A program made the translations under genes and the position numbers. This document shows, piece by piece, positions 22,408-34,717 of a stretch of DNA of 64,000 nt (its first letter is position 1; every line of letters begins with the position of its first letter). The notes below the pieces were generated by a model. That model did not search any database and had not been told where the DNA came from. It saw nothing but the letters and a program-made list of their open reading frames with translations. The stretch is from Sorghum bicolor (taxonomy: Eukaryota > Streptophyta > Magnoliopsida > Poales > Poaceae). The stretch is taken from positions 40,015,233-40,079,232 of the forward strand of contig NC_012870.2 of assembly GCF_000003195.3 (NCBI RefSeq), given 5' to 3'.

Positions 22408-23345
22408 GGAAAGATTATAAAATCATCTACAATTCATCTTTAATCATATTAGCATGATTAACAAGTTAACCAAGTCAAACATGCATGACCATATAATATG
22501 GTCCAGGAATTTCCAGAGAACAAGCATTTCAAAGGATGAACTTCATACTACTGTAACTCATAAACCACTTAGCCAAATGATATGAAACTTTACCACAATA
22601 TATACTAGTAAATTATCTACATCTTTTCTATATACAAGTTTCACAGAAAACATCATTTATATCATGGAATTAATTGCACAATCAAAACTGCTCATGCTGC
22701 CCAAACAGTAGGGGTACAATTACAAACAGAAAACTGGTAGGCAATTCAAAGAAGCATAACTGGAGTTGTAGACCTCCAGCCAACATGATTCTTATATTTT
22801 TGGAAAGATTATAAAGTTGCCTACAACTTTCTTATTATCATCTAAATATGATTCCACAGTTATCAAGGTCAATTAATCCCATGAAGGCATCTCTGTCCAA
22901 AACATAGACAGAATCTGCCATGCTACATTAAACAGCTATAACTTGAAGTTCATATGTCCATAATTTATGATTGTGTACTTTCTAGAAAGCTTACGAAATT
23001 GTGAACAACTTTGTTATAAACATCTAGAGCTAAATATACCACTAACAAGGTCTTACATTACAAACAATGCAATTCTGTCTGGGTTTAGACAGAAACTGGA
23101 ACAGTACTTTAAACCACTATAACTCAACATGTGCTCAACCAAAAATTGTGCTATTTATCTTTTTGGAAAGCTTATGAAAATTACTAAAACTTATATATTT
23201 TCATTAAGGCATGATTCACAACTGAACTGAGCCAAACAATACAAACATGCAGATCCACTCAGAATAGGAGCAAAGCAACACAGGGAATTTGATATTTTTA
23301 TAACTGTTAATATGTCATTCCTAAATTCATGTAAATTTTACGAGA
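22408..23345 (-). repeat. Degenerate repeat of about 180 bases in the LARD LTR
   Basis: A motif near GGAAAGATTATAAAAT, followed by an ACAACTTT-type string and an A/T-rich ATCTAAATATGATT tail, recurs at 22408, 22584, 22802, 22984, 23165 and 23331, with steps of 176, 218, 182, 181 and 166 bases. Several units are preceded by an ACTGGAGTTGTAGACCTCCA-like string. The same region is in the other copies (about 31030-31970 and, reversed, 60880-62130). Confidence 0.55.
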
Positions 23346-23679
23346 CATCAAATATTATATGTAAAGCATGCCACAATATTTTCACATTTATTTGAGCAGT
23401 AATACAGTGGTTATGAAAAAGACAAATATAACAAGCAATTAAAACCAATCTGCACAGATCTATTTTTACCGTTAAAACATCAAACACAAACATGTCATAT
23501 TATAGATCTACTGCATAGAGAATTTCACAAGGATTCCAAAAAGTCCACATTTGCTATTTTACGACTTTTCTACGAATTTCTATGCATTTACAAAGTTCAT
23601 CCATGAAATCTGCAAAAACAAAGGAAAAGGAAAACAGATCTTTCACCGGGGACCCTGGACTTTCCAAGAATCACGCAAC

Positions 23680-24440
23680 AGCCCACAAACACTATTCATA
23701 TGAGTCTTGGCTTCGCATCTGGAACCCTGGGTTGTTTCTTATTCGAACACGAGGCCCTTTTCCTTTCTCTGTTCGAACAGAGGACGGAGGAGGATCACCG
23801 GTTCCGGCCAGCAGGGACCTCGTCGGCGGAAGGGAAGTTGATGGGAAGACTCTGGGGGCCCGTGCGCACTCGTTGGTTGCCTCGAATGGCTAGGAGAGGG
23901 CCGGTGGCAGCCTTGCCCTGTACCGCAACGGTATGCAGAGGCGGCGGCTCACCGACGGCGGCGCTCCGATGGCTAAAAGCTCGGGCGAGCGTGTGCGCGA
24001 GGTGGAGCACGACGAGGCAAAGGTGATGGCGTACGAGGCGGTGGCTGTGGTGGCTTGGAGTGGCGAGAACGCGGACGGCGGTGGTGCTCACCTCGCCGGC
24101 AATGGCGGCCGGCTCTGCGCGGACGAGCGGCCGAGGGGCGAGGGGTGAGCAAGAGAGAGTGCGCCTGGGAGTTCTGGAGCTGGGCGTCCACTTCTTGAGG
24201 GGGCAGAGGCGTTGGGCACGCGGCAGCAGTGCTCAGCCATGGTGGGTGCGCGCTCTGGTGCATGGAGGACGCGTCGGCATTTCGTCGAGCACGTGGAGGG
24301 CAGCGAAGTGGCCGGCGTGGGAGGCGATTTTGGGCCTTTTCCGGGCTGAATTGGACCTTGGGCCAAAAACGAAGTTTGTCAAACTCGTGCTGCTCTACAT
24401 TTTTCGTTTAAGTGTCATGGTCATTAGGCTTACAGATTAG
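23680..24440 (-). other. GC-rich block of the LARD LTR
   Basis: An abrupt rise in GC content produces long open frames on both strands, up to 126 codons, with Ala/Arg/Pro-rich products and no domain. The block is repeated at 32305-33065 and, diverged and reversed, at about 59975-60540, where different frames are open. That argues against coding. It may be the promoter or leader of the LTR (inference). Confidence 0.5.
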
Positions 24441-25502
24441 GAGATAATTAGATGCCAAGTCACGAGTGTCAACGTATTGATGGTGATTAGAAAAACTAAG
24501 AATTAATGGTCCAAACCATGTCAAACTTGATGCAACTTTTTGCATGCTCTTCTCCAAACAATTATCCACAACTTTCATTTTTGGACCAACTTGAGTTGCT
24601 TAACAAAAACACGAGAACGCGACATGCCAACGGGTATACGTCCGTTTAGCGATAAAATAACCTTTTGCTGTTTTGGGAGCTATTTTTGAACATCCAAATG
24701 AACTCCAAATTTGATGATACTTAATCCATTGCTTCCATCTAGAAGAGTACTCCAACTCATATTAAGGAATCTAATTGAGTTACCATATGAATTTGAATAA
24801 TAAAATGTCACAAAGAAGCTAACTTGCTGCTGTCACTTTCCTGGGACTTAGAATTATTTCTCAGGGCTAAAAAGCAGCAGCTGATTCGAACTTGGAGCCT
24901 CCATTTGAACTATTTGCATGCTGATTTGGTTCTTGACCCTTGAATAAAGTTTCTTCTACAGAAGCAAAACTACAACTTTTATTTAGGGTCAATCCTCATA
25001 ACTCCAACAGAAGTCAAACTTTCACTTTGGTCAAAGCAGTATTGTGATAAAGCTCCAAATAGGGTTTTAGGCCAATTGAAGCATTTTCTTGACCTAAGCT
25101 CAACATGAACCCTTCATGACTTTTGTTGTATAATTCATCTAGAGTCATATGAGCAAGCTTGCAAGGTTTGGTTGGTGACCCATGATTCTATTTCCTTAAT
25201 AGAGCCATTCCAACAAGGATATAACATATCATTTCATGTGATGACTTGATTCCAAACTTCATCAAACTTTTCCAGAGACCAACATAGATTGGGATGGATA
25301 TGAGACACATGGAAAATGTTCCACTAGCATCATCCAAGCATACCTTTTAAAAAGGCATATATGCAAGCAAGGTTGCATCCACCAAGCCCAAGTTGGGGTT
25401 TACTTTCATAGATTGACTTTGACCTTCTTTATTACCATTGAACTTGTCATGTTTGAGCTCAAATCTAGTATTTAGCAAGTGACAAACACCTGGGGTGTTA
25501 CA

Positions 25503-25522
25503 GCCTTCCCCCCTTAAAAGAA
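25503..25522 (-). promoter_or_regulatory. Polypurine tract of the LARD
   Basis: On the minus strand, TTTTAAGGGGGGAAGGC stands directly before the TGTAACACCCC start of the left LTR. This fixes the element's orientation as minus. Confidence 0.8.
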
Positions 25523-28500
25523 TCTCGTCCTGAGATTCGGTGCAAAAGACTTTCAAGGGAAGAAAACAATGTCACGCATTTTCCAACATTAGCGATAGGA
25601 GTGGGCTACTTTGCTTGGAACATCAGAGAAGCAAACTTGGTCCAAACATTTTATGATACTTGCTCTTCATAGTAAACCTTTATCTAGAGAATCTCCCTTT
25701 TTGTTTGACTTTATTGAAGCATTGTTACTTTGGGAGGAATCCAATACAAACTGTTCCATGTACTTTGTTTCTGGTTGTTTAGAGCCTAAGGAGCTACTTG
25801 TACCATTAGCTTCTTTAGTGAAACTAATGCAAGCCATACGAACTTCACACCACTTCACAAGCTTCTAAGGGTTGCGCATTATAGTGATTCCAGGCTCATT
25901 CACAAGATTTGAAAAGCAGTCCTCTACCAAAATGGTTGGAGTGTAACTTTCCATGCATGCAGTTCTCCTTCTCTAATGACAACATTGTACTGACCACCCG
26001 ATTAAGAGAACAGTGAATGTGATAGCTGACTCTGTTGGTTTCATGCCTTCCATGATCATTTACTTTAATGGGATTCTTGTATCCAAACAACAACAGTTAT
26101 CTGGGTTGAATCAGATGTAACTTCTTGGGTAACACATAGAAGGTAACCAAGGCATGTAAGAATGGATAACCACTACTGACAAAGGATGATAGTGGGGTCC
26201 ATAGGTCTCCAACTGTTGCAAGTGTTCAACCAACTAAAGAAATAGTTTACCACCAAGTAGGTTAAGCATGACCTTTCTTCATGATGCAGTTGCATAAGAG
26301 TTAGGTTGACTTGTTCCATAGAAAAACCAATCCAAGGGAACTACTTTTGCTTTTGAGGTTTCCTTTTTAAGATCAGTCGGTAGCTCTGATATTGAAAATC
26401 TATTGACTGACACCTTTCAAAACATTTTTTTATTTGCACTGGCACAAATGGGTACAAAGAATCTTATTTCAGCATATAAGCATTATCTATGCAGCAAGAC
26501 ATTGCCCATACTATAATCCATGGCACTAAAATCAACACCACTTTATATTCGAAGGATGATCGATATCAAAAGGAAGATTGTAGACTTCTACCCCTTCAGG
26601 TTTTAGTTCATATTTCACCAATTACTACTCACATTCCCATGAACTTTGGTAGAAATACAGATCCATGAGTCTTCCAACCTCTGATCAAAATTCAGCTCAA
26701 ACGGGCACCATTTGCATAAGCAGAACATATACATACTAAACTTGTTTGGTGCTGAAACGACACTGTTCCGGACTGACAAGACATCTCTCAACTCTAAAGT
26801 TTAATTCACTATTTGATGAAATATATCCTTCATGGCTATCAATCCATCATTTCCTTGCTTGAGATTAGCCTTGTTACTAGCAACCAATCAATTGGCTCTC
26901 AGCACTAAAATTTCCAAAGCTCCACTCTTAACTACAACAATTGCGGTTGACGCTTAACCATTGGTCACCCTCAAAGCCAAGAGATAAGGATTCATGATAA
27001 AGATGGTTGACTTTAGTTGCATCACCATGACGCACATAAAGATCAAGACTTAGGAAAACTAAATCATAAGCACAATGGTGATGATCGATGCTTGTTCAAC
27101 AGATAACTTCTCCAACATTAAGTGTCGTGCGTCCTTTTGGTTCGGCATGGATGACCAATGTTGCTCATTAAATGACCATCATCATTGCAGGAATAGTTAA
27201 ATAGTGTCACTTGTCTACCATCTCTTGCAGTCTGTTAATGTTTATGTCAGTGACCTATTCTCCAAAGGTAATCCTCTTTGTAACTTCATAGGAAGTTCTG
27301 GTTACTTGCACATGAAGTAAGGATCTTCTGATCAAATCTGGATAGATAATTAAGGACAAACTCATGATGAGATGACACCTGGGTGTAGTTCTATAATGGA
27401 TCATGGCTAGCAACAACGATACCAGCGCGTGCCGAGCAGCACAACCATGTGTCGGCCGCCACAAGGGGCTCTCGGTTTCGTCGCGGCACCATCAATCGTT
27501 AACCAAGACACCATTACCGAACATACAATCCAAAAGAAATCTCCCATGGCAAAAGTTGGGTTGTATAGCAGCGAGCACCATGCATAAGAGGGATAGCAAA
27601 CAAAGGTAGCCATGAGATTAGAGGTCCACAAGGAGGTGATTTAAAACATAGTACTAGAGAACATAGATCACATGATATTAAGACGGATAAACACCCAAAG
27701 ACCCAAGAGAGTTGGAGATAAAACGATTGAGATTTGAAAGATGGAGTCAATACACAGATTAGGGGACGGATACACAACATTCAAGAGCTAACAACCATGC
27801 ACAAACTCAAGCTCTTTATCATTGGAATCTACTTGGAGATAACCATGAGATTAAAGTGACATGAGTGTTATTCTAAGATAAGGCTCTTCAACACTCGCAT
27901 GCTTACTAAGGACAAAAAGGTCACAACTACGACACTACCTGATTAACAACACATCTACTCATGCATCATGGTTTTAAACAAACATGTGAGAACATGAATC
28001 ACACTATCTCCAACAATCATTACTAAGCACAAAGTTTTGTAGATAGCAAGCAGTCATCTAAAGCAACACTAGTACACCTGAACATACATAACATGATGGT
28101 AAGGTGTTTTTATCTTTTACTTTCTTTTACTAGAAAGGTGTATGTCCCTTCTCTAGTTGTGAAAACAAATTTTTACTTATGTTTTAAAAGAATGGTCATC
28201 TTAGAGATGTACATCATACTAACAGGGTGCACAGATTGACCACAACACGGGCAAAACAAAGCTAATCACACCCTACCTTCAATTATAGCTATTCAAGCAT
28301 CATGGAGCAAAACATTTCATCTAACTTCACACAAGCAAGATGACACATATTGGTTCACAAGTTATTTATTACTGGAACAAGTGTGAGAGAAGCACAGTTA
28401 GACATAAGGAAACAATCATGACGATGCATGCTTCGTCCTATTCGTTCTCACAAAATTGCCAGCCTAAGGTGGCAATCACGTTCTATGTCGGTGGCATAAC

Positions 28501-29180
28501 ACGTACACTCTCGACATATAGCTAGTCGTAATATTCAATTTACGCATTCGTGGTTAGCATACCTGCAGAAAACTCATTTTAGCCCACCCACAGTATGAAA
28601 CATGCAGTACAAGATTAAAAAGCTATGCACTCCACACACGTGTATCCCCATACCTGTATGTGTAGTGCTACTACCCACATCATCGTCCTAGTGACGGCAT
28701 CGCCTCTAAGGACGGAATCACCCATCATGCGGTACCTTTTCATAGGCACATGTAAAATGTGCACATGATCCAGCACCAAAAGCACTTCCCTAGATCGGCG
28801 GTGTATCCGATCATGCTCTCATAGCTCACACTTACCAAGGCGTAGAGGAAAAATGATTCATACATTACCATTCAAATGAATGGCACTCATACTATTGCAC
28901 GCCGTATGAGCAACGAAATAGAAATATGATGCAGAAACCCCCAAGTCAGTACTTAAATAAGCCACCTAAAGGTCCTTATTTGGGCATAAAGGAAATGACC
29001 ACTGGCATACTTAGGTAAAACCTTTTCACATTTGAACACACCTATATCTATAATAGCTATAAGCTATCAAAAACTAATTTTAGAAAACAAAATCTTTTTT
29101 TTTAAGTCGGGTGGAACCTAACGATCGAAAATGTGCTGCTGACGCTGCCTCTTGCGCGCCATTCTTTCCCCCCTTCTTTT
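25523..29180 (-). other. LARD non-coding interior
   Basis: About 3.7 kb contain only short frames, all below 100 codons, with no match to gag, protease, reverse transcriptase or integrase motifs on either strand. The primer binding site should lie next to the right LTR and is lost in the gap. A GC-rich stretch just before the gap (29105-29180) reads MARKRQRQQHIFDR then stop on the minus strand, possibly the start of a lost gag; this is weak. Confidence 0.7.
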
Positions 29181-29761
29181 NNNNNNNNNNNNNNNNNNNN
29201 NNNNNNNNNNNNNNNNNNNNNNNNNNNNNNNNNNNNNNNNNNNNNNNNNNNNNNNNNNNNNNNNNNNNNNNNNNNNNNNNNNNNNNNNNNNNNNNNNNNN
29301 NNNNNNNNNNNNNNNNNNNNNNNNNNNNNNNNNNNNNNNNNNNNNNNNNNNNNNNNNNNNNNNNNNNNNNNNNNNNNNNNNNNNNNNNNNNNNNNNNNNN
29401 NNNNNNNNNNNNNNNNNNNNNNNNNNNNNNNNNNNNNNNNNNNNNNNNNNNNNNNNNNNNNNNNNNNNNNNNNNNNNNNNNNNNNNNNNNNNNNNNNNNN
29501 NNNNNNNNNNNNNNNNNNNNNNNNNNNNNNNNNNNNNNNNNNNNNNNNNNNNNNNNNNNNNNNNNNNNNNNNNNNNNNNNNNNNNNNNNNNNNNNNNNNN
29601 NNNNNNNNNNNNNNNNNNNNNNNNNNNNNNNNNNNNNNNNNNNNNNNNNNNNNNNNNNNNNNNNNNNNNNNNNNNNNNNNNNNNNNNNNNNNNNNNNNNN
29701 NNNNNNNNNNNNNNNNNNNNNNNNNNNNNNNNNNNNNNNNNNNNNNNNNNNNNNNNNNNNN
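29181..29761. other. Assembly gap, 581 N
   Basis: No sequence. The gap hides the inner end of the right LARD LTR and the primer binding site. Frames drawn through it are artefacts. Confidence 0.99.
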
Positions 29762-32700
29762 TGATTCGGGTACATAAGTCAAGTGCTCACTGTCCAGGAG
29801 CGATGGCGATTCGAATCGATTTCTAACCAGCTGGCGAGTTTATTCCCCACACAAACCACACTCACCGGCCAAAGTGAGCTACAGGTCACCATATTGCACT
29901 ATCCAGGACCAATTCGCGGGTTCGGCAGGCACCGCCAGTACCCGAGGACCGTTCCGGCGACCAAGGTATCCAAGGTATACCAAGGTTGCGCGCCGCGCCC
30001 TCGTCGTTCTCCTCAACCATCACCAATACAGCGCATGGCGGCTCGACTCCCGGCCCGGATAGTGTTCAAGCTTCGCGGTCGGAACGACTTATCCTTCCAG
30101 CTAAATGTGGGGCATGCGTTCAACATGACAAGAGGGCCGTCAACGATCGGTCCTTAATCGACACAGGCGGGGATAGATAGGCACCCAAGACCTCCATGTC
30201 TTGTTACTTCTCTAGCGTCGTCCCGCCCAGTCTCCAATTATTCATCCTCATCACTTGGTTATTTCCATGATAGCATATATAGCCTACCTTTTCAGGTATC
30301 CACCTATCTCGCTCAGGTGATAGGACATCACCTGGCTTCTACCGGTCTAAGCATGACTAAGCATTTAGATTCGATCCTGAATCTACATAGGGTTATAGGT
30401 ATATTTGTTGGACAAGGAGTGTTATATGCAGCAAGGGTTTCACCCAACTCCTATACTTAATGCAACAATACATATATAACATATATTCTCAACTGCATTC
30501 AAAAGTAGTGGGAGACTTATAATGCTCCGGGGCTTGCCTAGGATCAACACTGAGTCAGTTCAGTTAGTTGCTCCGTCTTGGTGACATCTAAGGTCACAAC
30601 GCTTGCTTAGTCCTTCCACCTTCGGGGTGGGTCCATCCAACACCGTCTTCGGGTTTGTTCCCACACCAAGACCTTCACATGATTCATCTAGCGCACCTAG
30701 ATGAGATGCAAGATGCAAGTGCATGAATATAAAGAATAATAACACAACATGCATGACATAAAAGTATGCAAGACACAGGCATCTAAAGTTATTTAGCTAA
30801 CATCACACAACCAATTATATAGAGCAAATATATCAATCATGACACAAGTTTAACAAGTTTACAAGTGTATTACTTAAATCACCATTAAAGACATGAATCA
30901 TACTTAGATCACACAAAGTAAAGCAATCAAGCATTCATGTATTTCAGCAATTCTGGACATACATGCAACAACTCAGTAATTAAATCACAACTGGAGTTAC
31001 ACAACTCCAAAAACTATGCAATAGGACATTCTGGAAAGATTATAAAATCATCTACAATTCATCTTTAATCATATTAGCATGATTAACAAGTTAACCAAGT
31101 CAAACATGCATGACCATATAATCTGGTCCAGGAATTTCCAGAGAACAAGCATTTCAAAGGATGAACTTCATACTACTGTAACTCATAAACCACTTAGCCA
31201 AATGATATGAAACTTTACCACAATATATACTAGTAAATTATCTACATCTTTTCTATATACAAGTTTCACAAAAAACATCATTTATATCATGGAATTAATT
31301 GCACAATCAAAACTGCTCATGCTGCCCAAACAGTAGGGGTACAATTACAAACAGAAAACTGGTAGGCAATTCAAAGAAGCATAACTGGAGTTGTAGACCT
31401 CCAGCCAACATGATTCTTATATTTTTGGAAAGATTATAAAGTTGCCTACAACTTTCTTATTATCATCTAAATATGATTCCACAGTTATCAAGGTCAATTA
31501 ATCCCATGAAGGCATCTCTGTCCAAAACATAGACAGAATCTGCCATGCTACATTAAACAGCTATAACTTGAATTTCATATGTCCATAATTTATGATTGTG
31601 TACTTTCTAGAAAGCTTACGAAATTGTGAACAACTTTGTTATAAACATCTAGAGCTAAATATACCACTAACAAGGTCTTACATTACAAACAATGCAATTC
31701 TGTCTGGGTTTAGACAGAAACTGGAACAGTACTTTAAACCACTATAACTCAACATGTGCTCAACCAAAAATTGTGCTATTTATCTTTTTGGAAAGCGTAT
31801 GAAAATTACTAAAACTTATATATTTTCATTAAGGCATGATTCACAACTGAACTGAGCCAAACAATACAAACATGCAGATCCACTCAGAATAGGAGCAAAG
31901 CAACACAGGGAATTTGATATTTTTATAACTGTTAATATGTCATTCCTAAATTCATGTAAATTTTACGAGACATCAAATATTATATGTAAAGCATGCCACA
32001 ATATTTTCACATTTATTTGAGCAGTAATACAGTGGTTATGAAAAAGACAAATATAACAAGCAATTAAAACCAATCTGCACAGATCTATTTTTACCGTTAA
32101 AACATCAAACACAAACATGTCATATTATAGATCTACTGCATAGAGAATTTCACAAGGATTCCAAAAAGTCCACATTTGCTATTTTACGACTTTTCTACGA
32201 ATTTCTATGCATTTACAAAGTTCATCCATGAAATCTGCAAAAACAAAGGAAAAGGAAAACAGATCTTTCACCGGGGACCCTGGACTTTCCAAGAATCACG
32301 CAACAGCCCACAAACACTATTCATATGAGTCTTGGCTTCGCATCTGGAACCCTGGGTTGTTTCTTATTCGAACACGAGGCCCTTTTCCTTTCTCTGTTCG
32401 AACAGAGGACGGAGGAGGATCACCGGTTCCGGCCAGCAGGGACCTCGTCGGCGGAAGGGAAGTTGATGGGGAGACTCTGGGGGCCCGTGCGCACTCGTTG
32501 GTTGCCTCGAATGGCTAGGAGAGGGCCGGTGGCAGCCTTGCCCTGTACCGCAACGGTATGCAGAGGCGGCGGCTCACCGACGGCGGCGCTCCGATGGCTA
32601 AAAGCTCGGGCGAGCGTGTGCGCGAGGTGGAGCACGACGAGGCAAAGGTGATGGCGTACGAGGCGGTGGCTGTGGTGGCTTGGAGTGGCGAGAACGCGGA

Positions 32701-34127
32701 CGGCGGTGGTGCTCACCTCGCCGGCAATGGCGGCCGGCTCTGCGCGGACGAGCGGCCGAGGGGCGAGGGGTGAGCAAGAGAGAGTGCGCCTGGGAGTTCT
32801 GGAGCTGGGCGTCCACTTCTTGAGGGGGCAAAGGCGTTGGGCACGCGGCAGCAGTGCTCAGCCATGGTGGGTGCGCGCTCTGGTGCATGGAGGACGCGTC
32901 GGCATTTCGTCGAGCACGTGGAGGGCAGCGAAGTGGCCGGCGTGGGAGGCGATTTTGGGCCTTTTCCGGGCTGAATTGGACCTTGGGCCAAAAACGAAGT
33001 TTGTCAAACTCGTGCTGCTCTACATTTTTCGTTTAAGTGTCATGGTCATTAGGCTTACAGATTAGGAGATAATTAGATGCCAAGTCACGAGTGTCAACGT
33101 ATTGATGGTGATTAGAAAAACTAAGAATTAATGGTCCAAACCATGTCAAACTTGATGCAACTTTTTGCATGCTCTTCTCCAAACAATTATCCACAACTTT
33201 CATTTTTGGACCAACTTGAGTTGCTTAACAAAAACACGAGAACGCGACATGCCAACGGGTATACGTCCGTTTAGCGATAAAATAACCTTTTGCTGTTTTG
33301 GGAGCTATTTTTGAACATCCAAATGAACTCCAAATTTGATGATACTTAATCCATTGCTTCCATCTAGAAGAGTACTCCAACTCATATTAAGGAATCTAAT
33401 TGAGTTACCATATGAATTTGAATAATAAAATGTCACAAAGAAGCTAACTTGCTGCTGTCACTTTCCTGGGACTTAGAATTATTTCTCAGGGCTAAAAAGC
33501 AGCAGCTGATTCGAAATTGGAGCCTCCATTTGAACTATTTGCATGCTGATTTGGTTCTTGACCCTTGAATAAAGTTTCTTCTACAGAAGCAAAACTACAA
33601 CTTTTATTTAGGGTCAATCCTCATAACTCCAACAGAAGTCAAACTTTCACTTTGGTCAAAGCAGTATTGTGATAAAGCTCCAAATAGGGTTTTAGGCCAA
33701 TTGAAGCATTTTCTTGACCTAAGCTCAACATGAACCCTTCATGACTTTTGTTGTATAATTCATCTAGAGTCATATGAGCAAGCTTGCAAGGTTTGGTTGG
33801 TGACCCATGATTCTATTTCCTTAATAGAGCCATTCCAACAAGGATATAACATATCATTTCATGTGACTTCTTGATTCCAAACTTCATCAAACTTTTCCAG
33901 AGACCAACATAGATTGGGATGGATATGAGACACATGGAAAATGTTCCACTAGCATCATCCAAGCATACCTTTTAAAAAGGCATATATGCAAGCAAGGTTG
34001 CATCCACCAAGCCCAAGTTGGGGTTTACTTTCATAGATTGACTTTGACCTTCTTTATTACCATTGAACTTGTCATGTTTGAGCTCAAATCTAGTATTTAG
34101 CAAGTGACAAACACCTAGGGTGTTACA
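29762..34127 (-). repeat. LARD LTR, right copy (5' LTR), inner end in gap
   Basis: The copy aligns with the left LTR at a constant offset of 8,625 bases from 29870 to 34127. The first 108 bases (29762-29869) lie where the left copy has N. The GC-rich block is at 32305-33065. It ends GGGTGTTACA, followed by the TCCAG duplication. Confidence 0.88.
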
Positions 34128-34717
34128 TCCAGTAAGTTCGATTTGTGGAGATCTCGATGTTGGCGATCCGGCTTAAATCAGACACGATTCGAATCCTGTA
34201 ACTGTTACACCACTGCTCCATTGGTTATCAACCAAGCACAACTTGATTGACCTCGCCAAGAAGGCTGTTCCTGCAAACGAATCGAAGAACACAAGCAAGA
34301 AGGTATAAACACGCAATCTGAAATTGCAAATATGAAGGATGCGAATATCAATGGAGGGTTCAAGAACTCGGTTCCAAAGGACTAATCAACACAGTGGAGG
34401 AGATCAAGAACGAGGGCCCTGGATCACTGTAAAAGGATTTGACACCACAGTTACAATGAACAATTCAGTTTTTCGATAGAAAAGTAAACTCTAAAGAAAA
34501 CCAAAGTCTAAACAGCGACGGCTGTGTGGAATATAAAAGAGAGGCATCCTACGGTTGGAGGCGCCCACAACTTGGGCTTAAGGCCTAACTCGATACATGG
34601 CCAAGTTGGCCCAAAATATGTGACACAACACCTTGTCGTGGTCACACAGATTAATCCATGGAAAATCTAGAGCTGGGACTAGATCCAAAATGACGGCATC
34701 ATCGTCCCCCTTTCCAT

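Larger units (their letters stand above)
20387..25502 (-). repeat. LARD LTR, left copy (3' LTR of the minus-strand element)
   Basis: This copy spans 5,116 positions including 152 N. Reading frames within it are short and none resembles a known protein. It holds a GC-rich block (about 23680-24440), a periodic degenerate repeat (22408-23345), and tracts such as AAGCATGACTAAGCATT. It ends at the polypurine tract. Confidence 0.88.
20387..34127 (-). mobile_element. LARD-like non-autonomous retrotransposon with 5-kb LTRs
   Basis: The element is flanked by TCCAG at 20382-20386 and 34128-34132. Its LTRs end in TGTAACA/TGTTACA. LTR copies at 20387-25502 and up to 34127 align without net indel at an offset of 8,625 bases and differ by rare substitutions, so it is recent. 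The interior (25503-29180 plus part of a gap) has no gag or pol frame. Long LTRs around a non-coding interior define a LARD. The TGTAACACCCC start and the AAGGGGGGAAGGC polypurine tract resemble Tekay-type chromoviruses, which may supply its proteins (inference). Confidence 0.85.
20349..34701 (-). repeat. LTR of a second Ty3/Gypsy element, split by the LARD
   Basis: On the plus strand the LTR begins TGATGAGGACC at 20349 and ends GACGGCATCA at 34701, with TGATG/CATCA ends. Without the inserted element (20387-34127) and one TCCAG it is about 607 bases. A polypurine tract on the minus strand (AAAGGGGGACGA, 34713-34702) adjoins it, so this is the 3' LTR of a minus-strand element whose coding part follows at 34718. 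The other LTR is not in the window. Confidence 0.7.

Noticed and set aside
22408..23345. CRISPR-like spaced repeats
   Set aside because: Units are long, degenerate and in a plant LTR; there are no short exact repeats with unique spacers anywhere in the window.
23582..24440. Frames of 90-126 codons in the LARD LTR GC block, repeated at 32207-33065
   Set aside because: They are identical only because the two LTRs are. The diverged third copy (59975-60538) opens different frames, and no domain is visible.
27403..27780. Several 60-90 codon frames in the LARD interior
   Set aside because: Overlapping frames on both strands with no motif; length is as expected by chance.
29080..29826. Frames of more than 200 codons across the N run
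   Set aside because: Artefact of reading N as sense codons; the real sequence on either side gives only a few codons.
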